A stretch of DNA of 23,259 bases, taken from NCBI GenBank assembly GCA_021805885.1, contig JAJZDR010000032.1, forward strand, positions 1 to 23,259, given 5' to 3'. The first letter of the stretch is position 1; each line of letters opens with the position of its first letter. Under the pieces are notes generated by a model, which made no database searches, was not told the origin of the DNA, and saw only the letters and a list, made by a program, of their open reading frames with translations. Source of the DNA: a bacterium. GTDB lineage: Bacteria > Patescibacteria > Dojkabacteria > JAKAPS01 > JAJZLI01. The position numbers and the translations under genes were made by a program. Below, in pieces: positions 15,261 through 22,928 of this stretch.

Positions 15261-15811
15261 CACGGCACCTGAATTCAAGAAAGGATGAAGGATTAATAAT
15301 AGTAAATACTGGAGGAGGAAAAGGAAAAACAACTGCTGCATTGGGTATACTACTTAGAGCCTGTGGCTATAACTTACATGGGGTAATGATTCAATTTATA
15401 AAAGGATCTTGGTTCTATGGAGAGAAAGAAAGCTTTAAAAGACTCAATCCCAATTTTGAACTTTTATCTTTAGGTAAAGGATTTGTAGGAATTATAGATG
15501 ATACATTACCAATCTCTGACCATGAAAATGCAGCAAGAGAGGCAGTAGAAAGAGCTAAAATAGAAGTTACCAATAGTAAAAATGATATTGTGGTACTTGA
15601 TGAGATAAATTATGCTGTACATGGAAAACTTATTAGAGTAGAAGATGTTCTTGATATAATAAAAATTAAAAATAAGAATCTTGATCTTATATTAACAGGC
15701 AATTATGTAGATCCTAAAATTATAGAGCTTGCCGATACTGTAACTGAGATGAAAGAAATAAAACATGCATTCAGCTCTGGAAAACTTGCAAAAAGAGGCA
15801 TTGATTACTAA
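15257..15811 (+). CDS. Corrinoid adenosyltransferase (BtuR/CobO/CobA family)
   Basis: From the ATG at 15257 the protein has 184 residues. This start overlaps the nrdJ TGA as ATGA; a longer in-frame opening from 15215 lies wholly inside nrdJ and begins with an unlikely hydrophobic stretch, so I reject it. The Walker A loop NTGGGKGKTTAALG (17-30) and VVLDEINYAV (112-121) are the BtuR/CobO signatures, and the short C-terminal TEMKEIKHAF also fits. The enzyme adenosylates cob(I)alamin with ATP to give adenosylcobalamin in the cytosol, the cofactor of the reductase encoded just upstream. No other B12 biosynthesis or uptake gene is in the window, so the corrinoid is probably salvaged (inference). 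Confidence 0.94.
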   Translation: MTRHLNSRKDEGLIIVNTGGGKGKTTAALGILLRACGYNLHGVMIQFIKGSWFYGEKESFKRLNPNFELLSLGKGFVGIIDDTLPISDHENAAREAVERAKIEVTNSKNDIVVLDEINYAVHGKLIRVEDVLDIIKIKNKNLDLILTGNYVDPKIIELADTVTEMKEIKHAFSSGKLAKRGIDY

Positions 15812-15820
15812 TACTATACA

Positions 15821-15859
15821 GATTGTATCTAGAAATATCTTGTATTTTCATATACAATC
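15821..15859. repeat. 8-bp inverted repeat after the adenosyltransferase gene
   Basis: GATTGTAT (15821-15828) and ATACAATC (15852-15859) are perfect inverted repeats, and a nested TTGTAT (15840-15845) can also pair with ATACAA. There is no T-run after it, so it is at best a weak terminator or mRNA 3' end. It could also be an operator for the small gene at 15899. The spacer from 15812 to 15898 holds nothing else. Confidence 0.35.
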
Positions 15860-15898
15860 AAGATTACTTAATAAAATTATTTAATTATTTATAAAACT

Positions 15899-16033
15899 AT
15901 GGATAAAGTATCAGAATACAAATGTAATTGCGAAGGGTGTAGTTGTCAAAATTCTACTCAAAAAAAAGAAAGTTGTGACAATACAAAATGCGATAAAGAG
16001 TCAGGATCTAGATCCTGTGACTGTTCTAAATAA
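15899..16033 (+). CDS. 44-aa cysteine-rich peptide, possible metal binder
   Basis: A short open frame runs from the ATG at 15899 to the TAA at 16031-16033. Eight of its 44 residues are cysteine, at positions 9, 11, 14, 16, 26, 31, 40 and 42: the patterns CNCEGCSC (9-16), C-x4-C (26-31) and CDC (40-42). The rest is Lys, Glu, Asp, Ser and Asn, with no hydrophobic core, signal peptide or aromatic cluster. This composition resembles metallothionein-like or other small metal-binding peptides. I do not recognise a named family. The penultimate ESGSRS stretch is encoded by a 16-bp perfect palindrome. The frame is too short for most gene finders. The dense, patterned cysteines in AT-rich DNA argue that it is a real gene, but no clear promoter or ribosome binding site precedes it. 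Confidence 0.6.
   Translation: MDKVSEYKCNCEGCSCQNSTQKKESCDNTKCDKESGSRSCDCSK
16002..16017. repeat. 16-bp perfect palindrome CAGGATCTAGATCCTG
   Basis: The palindrome lies inside the small Cys-rich gene and resembles GGATC-containing elements at 10353-10379, 18145-18153 and 19592-19600. It could form a strong hairpin near the 3' end of the mRNA or bind a dimeric protein. Confidence 0.55.
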
Positions 16034-16050
16034 CTCTAATTAAGTAGAAT

Positions 16051-16068
16051 TATAATAGTTTTACTATT
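16051..16068 (+). promoter_or_regulatory. Possible start region of the glycan operon
   Basis: A consensus TATAAT (16051-16056) overlaps a small perfect hairpin, AATAGT-TTT-ACTATT (16054-16068), 20-37 nt before the ATG at 16088. No good -35 is found at 16-18 nt, so I call this a weak promoter candidate for the operon. I see no Shine-Dalgarno sequence. Confidence 0.3.
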
Positions 16069-16087
16069 CACTCTATCATGTGATGTT

Positions 16088-16615
16088 ATGAAAAATATAA
16101 AAGCTGAAATTTCTGGAAATTTAAATGTCGCTCGTATTATAAAAAATAAAAGTTTGTGCGGATACATAAAATCCTCTAAAGATTTCTGTATACTAGAAGG
16201 GGAGAAAACTGATATATATGATTTAGTAAAAATACTACAAAAAAAAACATTCTTGAAAAAAAAACCAAATATAGTTATTAAAGAATTACCTTACGAAGGT
16301 AAAATTAAAGATCTGTATGTAGCTGATAATTTTGAAGATGTAAAATTAAAAGTATATGTATTTATATCCGGTATTATACAAAATGTTTCCTATGATACAT
16401 CCACAAAAAGATTTGCCGATGAATTAGGTGTTACTGGTTGGATAAAAAACAACGATGATGGTACAATTGATGCTAAAATGGAAGGTGGGTATAACAAAGT
16501 TGAAGAACTTACTAAATGGATGAAACTTGGAACTAGTAAAACAATCATACATGATTTTAGAGTAGAATATCTTAAATACCAAAATGAATTTAAAAAATTT
16601 AATGTTATAAAATGA
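16088..16615 (+). CDS. Degenerate double acylphosphatase-like protein
   Basis: The 175-aa protein has an acylphosphatase-like C-terminal half (about 88-163). VYVFISGIIQNVSYD (89-103) lines up with the family's V-x-G-x-V-Q-G-V-G-F-R loop, GWIKNNDDGTIDAKMEG (117-133) with G-W-V-x-N-x-x-D-G, and the last strand is FRVEYLKY. The catalytic Asn equivalent (N121) is kept, but the catalytic Arg position is D103, so normal acylphosphate hydrolysis is unlikely. The N-terminal half (IKAEISGNLNVARIIKNKS...) may be a second, more degenerate copy (weak inference from length and strand pattern). Ordinary acylphosphatases are about 90 aa. It is the first gene of the glycan operon and overlaps the next gene by 4 nt (ATGA). 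The role may be binding rather than catalysis. Confidence 0.7.
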   Translation: MKNIKAEISGNLNVARIIKNKSLCGYIKSSKDFCILEGEKTDIYDLVKILQKKTFLKKKPNIVIKELPYEGKIKDLYVADNFEDVKLKVYVFISGIIQNVSYDTSTKRFADELGVTGWIKNNDDGTIDAKMEGGYNKVEELTKWMKLGTSKTIIHDFRVEYLKYQNEFKKFNVIK

Positions 16616-18201
16616 AAAATGTATTAAAGTATATATATCCAAATTATAAGATTCTATCAATATTCTTAGTAATAGATATTATAACTCTTATATTATCATA
16701 TAAAATATTTGTGTTGCCATTTACAGTATTACCATTTATATTTATATTAATTTTCTTTTTCTTCTCCGCTATATCAGCTACACTTCAAAATCCGAATTTA
16801 GGTATATTGATGGCTTTTGCCCTGATGCCATTTGAGAGGATAGGGGGATTTTATTACCACTCTATACATATACGTTTTGATCAATTAATAATAGGTATAG
16901 CTGTTTTTACATTTTTGATTTCTGCACTACTTTTAAAAAGATTTAAAATTAAAAAAGACCCAGTTTTTATAGTGATATTAGTACTACTTGCAGTTAACGT
17001 ATTATCTATAGTAAATGCAGTAAATATAACAAGAGAGATTGAAATTTTGTTATTTACATTTATTACATATATAGTATATTTTCTTGTTCCATTCAATTTT
17101 TTTAATATTAAATATGTAAAATATATACCTTATATAGTATTCTCTGTAACAATATTATTATCAGTATTTGGACTTTTCCAATATTTTGGTAACTTAATAT
17201 TTAACTTACCAGGTTCAGTAGTAGGTTTATCAGCACCCTATGTAAAAAACGTCTTAGGATATCCTAGAATACAGGCGACAGAGGTTGAACCACTCTACTA
17301 TGGAACTTATCTGATTTTTTCAATAACATTAGCTCTAGGATATATAATTGCATATATAAAAGAATATGGACTACTATCAAAGGTCAAAAATTTTAAAGAT
17401 AAAATTATATCAAAGAACTTATTTATTTTATCTATAATAACCTTTCTTCTTGGAGGTATTAATTTAATACTGACATACGCAAGAGGAGCTTGGATTGGAG
17501 AGATTCTTGCAATAATAGTACTTTTAGGCTTCTTAGTATATATATATAATATAAATAAGAAAATTATCATTACTATAGTACTTGCCTTTATAATTTTAAT
17601 ATCAATGTTTTTCGTACTACAATCTGTTCATAAGCTTCCACATTTTGCAGCAAAATTGTCACAAAGAGCTGAAAATCTCTCATCACCAGATAGAGTATTT
17701 CTAGATAATAATGCAACCCAGGCATTTGCTACTCATCCAATACTAGGTATAGGAGTAGGAGGGTTTGGTCCATATATGTCAATAAACCCTTATGTAACAC
17801 CTCCTGCTTTATATAAACAATTTGAAGGATATGGGTGGGCAATAGTAAATAATGAATATTTGGAAATTCTTACAGAAACAGGAATTTTGGGTTTTATAAC
17901 ATTCACGTCACTAATAATACTTATTTTATATAAGGGTGTGAAAGCATCAATAATAAAAAACAGAAATTTAGATTTGGATAATAAATTCTTAAGAATCACT
18001 TTAATATCATCCATTGCAGCGCTTGTAGGAATTCTCTTACAATATTTAACATTCTCCACGTTATACATACTTCAAATATGGTTAGTTTTAATGTTGGTCT
18101 ATTTAATATCCCACCATATCCTTAAGGAAACTAGATTAGGAGGGTCTGGATCCAATAGTGTTAGATCCAAAAAGTCTGAACTAAATGATACAAAATCTTA
18201 G
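16612..18201 (+). CDS. O-antigen ligase/polymerase-like membrane protein (WaaL/Wzy type)
   Basis: The 529-aa protein is almost entirely hydrophobic, with about 11-12 membrane segments, and shows the O-antigen ligase domain features: TYARGAWIGE at about 288-297 with the conserved Arg (R291), HPILGIGVGGFG (375-386) and NNEYLEILTETGILG (413-427). In many homologues the last block starts with His-Asn; here it is Asn-Asn. Such proteins polymerise or ligate lipid-linked glycans on the outer face of the cytoplasmic membrane. Which of the two it does cannot be told. The last 22 residues (LGGSGSN...) are a polar Gly/Ser tail encoded by a GATC-rich repeat. It overlaps the upstream gene by 4 nt and the flippase gene by 17 nt, so it is translationally coupled to both. 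Confidence 0.87.
   Translation: MKNVLKYIYPNYKILSIFLVIDIITLILSYKIFVLPFTVLPFIFILIFFFFSAISATLQNPNLGILMAFALMPFERIGGFYYHSIHIRFDQLIIGIAVFTFLISALLLKRFKIKKDPVFIVILVLLAVNVLSIVNAVNITREIEILLFTFITYIVYFLVPFNFFNIKYVKYIPYIVFSVTILLSVFGLFQYFGNLIFNLPGSVVGLSAPYVKNVLGYPRIQATEVEPLYYGTYLIFSITLALGYIIAYIKEYGLLSKVKNFKDKIISKNLFILSIITFLLGGINLILTYARGAWIGEILAIIVLLGFLVYIYNINKKIIITIVLAFIILISMFFVLQSVHKLPHFAAKLSQRAENLSSPDRVFLDNNATQAFATHPILGIGVGGFGPYMSINPYVTPPALYKQFEGYGWAIVNNEYLEILTETGILGFITFTSLIILILYKGVKASIIKNRNLDLDNKFLRITLISSIAALVGILLQYLTFSTLYILQIWLVLMLVYLISHHILKETRLGGSGSNSVRSKKSELNDTKS
18142..18169. repeat. GATC-rich element at the 3' end of the ligase-like gene
   Basis: GGGTCTGGATCCAATAG (18142-18158) matches GGTTCTAGATCTAATAG (19589-19605) at 14 of 17 positions. 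Both sit in the last 60 nt of a membrane-protein gene and encode a Gly/Ser-rich tail. A second TAGATCC follows at 18162-18168. Confidence 0.45.
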
Positions 18202-19645
18202 AAAAAATACATTCTGGCTTTTAACGGCTCAGGGTCTTACTATTTTTGCAAGTTTAATACTTAATATAGTACTGGCAAGACATCTTGGACCTACATATAA
18301 TGGTATATATAACTATGCCACATCAATCATTGCAATATTTGGTATTTTTGTAGATTTTGGTATGTCTACAGTATTAATAAGAGATGTTGCTAGAGATTTA
18401 ACTCTAACAAAAAAATATTTAGATAACCTTGTATTTTTAAAAATAATAATAGGTATAATAATACTTTCCCTTATAGTTGTAACATCATTTTTTGTAAAAC
18501 AATATCATGATATAGAACTAATAATGCTATTTTTAGGGCTATATAATATAATTTCTGGATTTAATTATTTGGTTAGAGGGATTTTTAGATCTCATAATCA
18601 AATGATATATGAGGCATATACAATAATCTTTGAGAAATCTTTACTTTTAATATTTGGATTTATTGCATTATTCTACTACAGTAGTCTTCTACTTTATACA
18701 GTAATATTTGCTATAACTTCACTCATAGGTTTCATCCTCGCAATCAAAATAATAAGACAAAGATTCTCTAAATTTAGCATACATATTGACACAGCTTTCT
18801 GGAAATACATACTACTAGAGATATGGCCATATGGAATATCATCAATTGTTGTAACAATATATTTTTCCGTAGATCAGGTTATACTAGGAAGTATTAAACC
18901 AATAATACAGGTTGGATATTACGGTATAGCTCGTTCCACAACAGGTGTTATTATATCTATAATAGGAATATTGATAGGAGTGTTATTTCCATCATTCTCT
19001 GCACTATTTAAGACTGACAAAAAAGCATTTCTAGAACTTTTAAATAATGCTATAAAATTAATGGTAATCCTTTCATTTATATTTGTACTTGAGATGATGT
19101 TTTTATCTCGTGGTCTTATATTACTTGTATTTGGACACAAATATATAAATTCAGTCTTACCTCTCCAATTCTTATCTATATCGACTGGATTAATATTTGT
19201 AAATGCACTTATAGGTAATGCCTTTGGAGCTGTAGATAAACAAAAAATATTACTTAAAGGTTTGTTTTTATCAATGATAATAAATATAGCATTAAACTTT
19301 CTTTTAATACCAAAATTTGCAGCATCAGGGGCAGCTGCTGCTGCAGTATTCACAGAATTATTCATAGGCACATATGCTTATATTTTATTTAAAAAGGATT
19401 TTGATATACACATATTAAGGTATATTATAAAGCCCCTTATTGCAGCAGGGATATCATCTCTAGTTTTTATATTACTATCATCTTTGAATGTATTGGCTTT
19501 ATCCGCGATTGGAATTATTGTATACTTTTCTATACTTATTTTAATAAAAGGAATAAGTATAGAATTTATAAAAGATAACTTAAAATTTGGTTCTAGATCT
19601 AATAGACCTGGGCCTGATGGGTCTGGACCCACAGAAAATATATGA
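18185..19645 (+). CDS. Wzx-like polysaccharide flippase
   Basis: The 486-aa protein has about 12-14 membrane segments and the N-terminal pattern of MOP-superfamily flippases: LRKNTFWLLTAQGLTIFASLILNIVLARHLGP-type TM1, then YNGIYNYATSIIAIFGIFVDFGMSTVLIRDVARD. Family members move undecaprenyl-linked oligosaccharides across the cytoplasmic membrane, matching the ligase/polymerase gene that overlaps it by 17 nt. A second half (from about 285) repeats the TM layout, with SASGAAAAAVFTELFIG-like small-residue helices. The C-terminal 20 residues (FGSRSNRPGPDGSGP) form a hydrophilic Gly/Pro/Ser tail unlike the rest and are encoded by a palindrome-rich repeat. The substrate is unknown. The start is the ATG at 18185; no ribosome binding site is visible, consistent with coupling to the upstream gene. 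Confidence 0.9.
   Translation: MIQNLRKNTFWLLTAQGLTIFASLILNIVLARHLGPTYNGIYNYATSIIAIFGIFVDFGMSTVLIRDVARDLTLTKKYLDNLVFLKIIIGIIILSLIVVTSFFVKQYHDIELIMLFLGLYNIISGFNYLVRGIFRSHNQMIYEAYTIIFEKSLLLIFGFIALFYYSSLLLYTVIFAITSLIGFILAIKIIRQRFSKFSIHIDTAFWKYILLEIWPYGISSIVVTIYFSVDQVILGSIKPIIQVGYYGIARSTTGVIISIIGILIGVLFPSFSALFKTDKKAFLELLNNAIKLMVILSFIFVLEMMFLSRGLILLVFGHKYINSVLPLQFLSISTGLIFVNALIGNAFGAVDKQKILLKGLFLSMIINIALNFLLIPKFAASGAAAAAVFTELFIGTYAYILFKKDFDIHILRYIIKPLIAAGISSLVFILLSSLNVLALSAIGIIVYFSILILIKGISIEFIKDNLKFGSRSNRPGPDGSGPTENI
19589..19630. repeat. Palindrome-rich element at the 3' end of the flippase gene
   Basis: This holds TCTAGATCTAATAGACC and then GGGTC-TG-GACCC (19619-19630), so it is rich in self-pairing GC stems in an AT-rich gene. 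AGACC (19604-19608) can also pair with GGTCT (19620-19624). It encodes the Gly/Pro/Ser tail. Confidence 0.5.
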
Positions 19646-20757
19646 GAATTGCCGTAGATGCAAGATTTGCAAACACAAAAACAGGAATAGGTAGACTAAC
19701 TTATTCACTAATATCTGAAATATTAAAACTAGATAGAGAAAACTTCTATGTGGTTTTAACAGATGATGTAGATCCATTTCCAGATATTAAATACCAAAAT
19801 ATAAAGAAAATAACATTTAAAAATGCCACAAAAAGAAAAATATTATGGCAGATATTATATCTTCCATATATCCTAAATAAGGAGAAAATAGAAATTTTTT
19901 TCTCACCAAATAATTTTATTATAGTTCCATTTTTTTATAGGGGTAAAACTATAATGACCATACAAGATTTAATACCAATGGTTTTTTCTGAATATTTAAA
20001 GAGTAAAAAATCAAACATAAAATACAAACTCAAAGTGTTACTTTCAAAAATCAATGAGCCTGAAAGAATAATGACTATATCAGAATTTTCACTACAAGAA
20101 ATAGAAAGATTACTGAAAATATCCAGGGATAAAATATTTATAATCAAAGAAGGAGTTGATAATAGAATATTAGATATAAAGTTTACAAAGGACACTTTAC
20201 GCGTTTTAGGTGTTGAAAAACCATATATATTAGGAATTGGAGGTATGGAAGTTCGAAAAAATAACAAGGTCCTTATAGAAGCATTTATTTCTTTAATGCA
20301 AAAAAATTCTGATTTAAAACATTCTCTTATTATTGTAGGTAATAGAGAATCTAATATCATACCAGCCAGTATGGTCACAATCCCAGAATCACTCAAAGAA
20401 AGAATACACTTTATAGGTGAAGTAAAAGATAATGAACTTGCAGCATTGTATTCCAATGCAACAATTTTTGTATATCCTTCCTTATATGAGGGATTTGGAC
20501 TTCCTCCTATTGAAGCTTTCAAACATAAAACCCCAGTTATTACATCAAATATATCATCCATACCAGAGGTAACAGGGGAGGCTGCAATATTAATAAATCC
20601 TTATAAGAAAGAAGAACTAGAAGATGCAATGTTTAATCTTTTAAGGGATGAAGAAAAACAAAAAGAACTAGTGAAAAAAGGCATTATACGACTGAAAGAA
20701 TTCGATTGGAGCAATACTGCAAAAACATTGGTATCAGAGTTTAATAAGTTGAAATAA
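19642..20757 (+). CDS. GT4-type glycosyltransferase
   Basis: The 371-aa cytosolic enzyme has a GT-B fold: an N-terminal domain starting MRIAVDARFANTKTGIGRLTY, a linker with GIGGMEVRKN (about 198-207) that opens the nucleotide-sugar domain, and the E-x7-E donor-site motif EGFGLPPIE (283-291), followed by TPVITSNISSIPEVTGEAA. The family transfers sugars from NDP or GDP donors with retention. No signal or membrane segment is present. It overlaps the flippase gene by 4 nt (ATGA). Its N-terminal 48 residues share about half their positions with the partial gene at 22929, so the two are paralogues within one operon. Donor and acceptor are unknown. It probably extends the lipid-linked repeat unit exported by the flippase (inference). 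Confidence 0.93.
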   Translation: MRIAVDARFANTKTGIGRLTYSLISEILKLDRENFYVVLTDDVDPFPDIKYQNIKKITFKNATKRKILWQILYLPYILNKEKIEIFFSPNNFIIVPFFYRGKTIMTIQDLIPMVFSEYLKSKKSNIKYKLKVLLSKINEPERIMTISEFSLQEIERLLKISRDKIFIIKEGVDNRILDIKFTKDTLRVLGVEKPYILGIGGMEVRKNNKVLIEAFISLMQKNSDLKHSLIIVGNRESNIIPASMVTIPESLKERIHFIGEVKDNELAALYSNATIFVYPSLYEGFGLPPIEAFKHKTPVITSNISSIPEVTGEAAILINPYKKEELEDAMFNLLRDEEKQKELVKKGIIRLKEFDWSNTAKTLVSEFNKLK

Positions 20758-20762
20758 ATATT

Positions 20763-21821
20763 ATGAATAAAACAAGAGTAATACTGCTAACAGCGAGTTT
20801 TGGAAAAGGTCACAATATAATAGCAAAAAACCTTAAAGAAGAAATCAATAAAAATCTCAATATTGATTGTGAAATTGTAGACTATATGAAACTCTATGGT
20901 AAGAACATAGAACTTATTGCTACATCTATATATAATTTGACAAGAGAATTTCTGCCTACATTATATGATATCAGGTATAAATATCTTACTGATTTAAAAA
21001 CAAGGAATTTATTTGACAGAATGGCATTAAGAGCCATTAAGAAGAAACTTAAGGGGGATATTTCAAATACAATTTTTATATCTTTGTTTCCAAATGCTAC
21101 AGTTGGACTTTCAAATATAAAATGTAAGGCTAAATATACTATAACTACTGATTATGGAGAAATACATAAAGAGTGGTTTAACAAAAATATTGATGGATAT
21201 TTTGTTGCAACATTAAAAATAAAAAACAAACTATTAGAATATGGGTTTAGTGAAAATAAAATATATGTAACAGGCATACCAATAGGAAAAGAATTTTATA
21301 ATAAAAAAAAGAGGAGACACATGAAAAACATAGATCATCTAAAAAAGACAATTCTTATGATGGGAGGGGGAGATGGTGTTTTTAATTCACCTATAAAAAT
21401 TCTAAAAAAACTCTCAGTTCATTACAATATAATATTTATAGCAGGAAGTAATAGAGTTTTGAAGGAGAAAATAGAAAAATTAAAAATTAATAATGTAATA
21501 ACAATAGGCTATACTAACAGGATAAAGAATTATATAGACCAGAGTGATGTTGTAATATCCAAAGCTGGAGGAATATCATTAACCGAATTTGCTGTATCTA
21601 AAATACCTATTGTTTTATATAAAAAGACTACTGGGCAAGAGAAAGGGAATATAACATATTTTATTGAGAATAATGCTTGTGTACTTGTTGACGATTTAGA
21701 AGATTTAGATAGAACAATATATGACATATTTAATAATAAAATTAAATTAAATACAAATTTAGTTGACACAAAAACCCCTGCTATAGATAAAATTATAGAC
21801 ATAATTAAAAAACAATTATGA
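20763..21821 (+). CDS. GT28/MGDG synthase-like glycosyltransferase (first copy)
   Basis: The 352-aa protein has the two halves of the family. The N-terminal acceptor domain begins LLTASFGKGHN (8-18), like the diacylglycerol/UDP-sugar transferases. The C-terminal donor domain has SKAGGISLTE (266-275), where the Glu and the Gly-Gly usually hold the nucleotide, and GQEKGNITYF (291-300), the G-Q-E-x-x-N block. Relatives add glucose, galactose or GlcNAc to diacylglycerol or to lipid carriers (MurG, UgtP, MGDG synthase). The N-terminal half lacks a signal peptide, so it is expected to work at the inner face of the membrane. It follows the GT4 gene with a 5-nt gap and overlaps its paralogue by 4 nt. 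In a glycan operon an undecaprenyl-linked acceptor is plausible, but a glycolipid is equally possible. Confidence 0.9.
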   Translation: MNKTRVILLTASFGKGHNIIAKNLKEEINKNLNIDCEIVDYMKLYGKNIELIATSIYNLTREFLPTLYDIRYKYLTDLKTRNLFDRMALRAIKKKLKGDISNTIFISLFPNATVGLSNIKCKAKYTITTDYGEIHKEWFNKNIDGYFVATLKIKNKLLEYGFSENKIYVTGIPIGKEFYNKKKRRHMKNIDHLKKTILMMGGGDGVFNSPIKILKKLSVHYNIIFIAGSNRVLKEKIEKLKINNVITIGYTNRIKNYIDQSDVVISKAGGISLTEFAVSKIPIVLYKKTTGQEKGNITYFIENNACVLVDDLEDLDRTIYDIFNNKIKLNTNLVDTKTPAIDKIIDIIKKQL

Positions 21822-22927
21822 TTCATAAAAAAAATATACTAATATTAACATCAACAACAACAGGGAACGGACATATAAGTATTGCAAGAAGTTTAAAAAA
21901 AACTTTTGATACTGAATATCCTGATAAATATAATGTAATCATTATAGATTTTTTTGAGGATTATTCAGCAAAAATACTAAAAAAAGCAATTCACTCTTAT
22001 TCTGGATTAATAAGACATGCTCCATCAATCTATTCTGCGGGATATCATGTTACTGATAGTGAAAAAAGGTTTTTACCTATTTTTGCAGTATTAAAGATAC
22101 AAACCAGAAATAAAATAAATAAACTGATAGAAGAGTACAACCCTGATATTGTTATTTCAGTACATCCATTATTAAATCATGTAGTATCAAAAACTCTAAA
22201 CAAACAAAATATACCATTCGTAATACTAATTACTGATTTATTGAATGTTTATCAAAGTTGGTTTGATAAAAATTCAACTTTACATATAGCTCCTACAAAA
22301 TATGTAGATATGGAATGTCTAAAACATAAAATATTAAATGTCAAAACCTATGCTATTCCAATAGATCCAAAATTCTCTATTAGAATAAATAAAAATGGTA
22401 TATATAAAAAATATAATCTTTCTAAGGATAAAAAAACTATCCTTATTACTTCTGGAGGATTTGGAACAATTAAAGCAAAAAAAATTATTGAAAAATTTAA
22501 TTACTTATATGACAAATATCAAATAATTGTAGTAAATGGACAAAACCAAAAGTCTAAAGAATCAATAGATAAAATGAAGAAACAAATCAAAGTTTTAAAT
22601 TTCGGATTTGTCGATAATATGTATGAATTAATGTCTATATCAGATTTTGCAATATCAAAAGCAGGTGCAATAACTTTACAAGAATTAATATCTAAAGGTG
22701 TAATCCCTATTGTCATTGAATTTATAAATGGGCAAGAGAAAGGTAATATACAATATATTAAAAAAGAGAAAATAGGTATAGTAGCAGAACAAAACTATTT
22801 TGGAGTAATAGAAGAATTAGTTAATGATCCTAGAAAAATTGATAAAATAAAAAATAATATGTTAAAGCTTAAAGATATAAATTCAAGAAAAAAAATAGTC
22901 AAAGAGATAATTAAAATTATAAATTAG
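21818..22927 (+). CDS. GT28/MGDG synthase-like glycosyltransferase (second copy)
   Basis: This 369-aa paralogue of the preceding gene begins LILTSTTTGNGHISIARSL (8-26), carries VISVHPLLNHVVSKTL in the N-terminal domain, and has ISKAGAITLQEL and INGQEKGNIQYI in the donor domain. The second Gly of the GG pair is Ala here, a small change at the donor loop. Divergence between the two is high, so they probably use different acceptors or donors, or form a heteromer (inference). It overlaps its neighbour by 4 nt (ATGA) and is followed after 1 nt by another GT4 gene. No signal peptide is seen. Confidence 0.9.
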   Translation: MIHKKNILILTSTTTGNGHISIARSLKKTFDTEYPDKYNVIIIDFFEDYSAKILKKAIHSYSGLIRHAPSIYSAGYHVTDSEKRFLPIFAVLKIQTRNKINKLIEEYNPDIVISVHPLLNHVVSKTLNKQNIPFVILITDLLNVYQSWFDKNSTLHIAPTKYVDMECLKHKILNVKTYAIPIDPKFSIRINKNGIYKKYNLSKDKKTILITSGGFGTIKAKKIIEKFNYLYDKYQIIVVNGQNQKSKESIDKMKKQIKVLNFGFVDNMYELMSISDFAISKAGAITLQELISKGVIPIVIEFINGQEKGNIQYIKKEKIGIVAEQNYFGVIEELVNDPRKIDKIKNNMLKLKDINSRKKIVKEIIKIIN

Positions 22928-22928
22928 A

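Noticed and set aside
15821..15859. Rho-independent terminator after the adenosyltransferase gene
   Set aside because: The stem is A/T-dominated, the loop is long and there is no T-run behind it, so I list it only as an inverted repeat.
19935..20561. 208-codon open frame antisense to the GT4 gene
   Set aside because: It overlaps the whole donor region of an intact glycosyltransferase, has low-complexity Ser/Ile/Leu content and shows no family motif.
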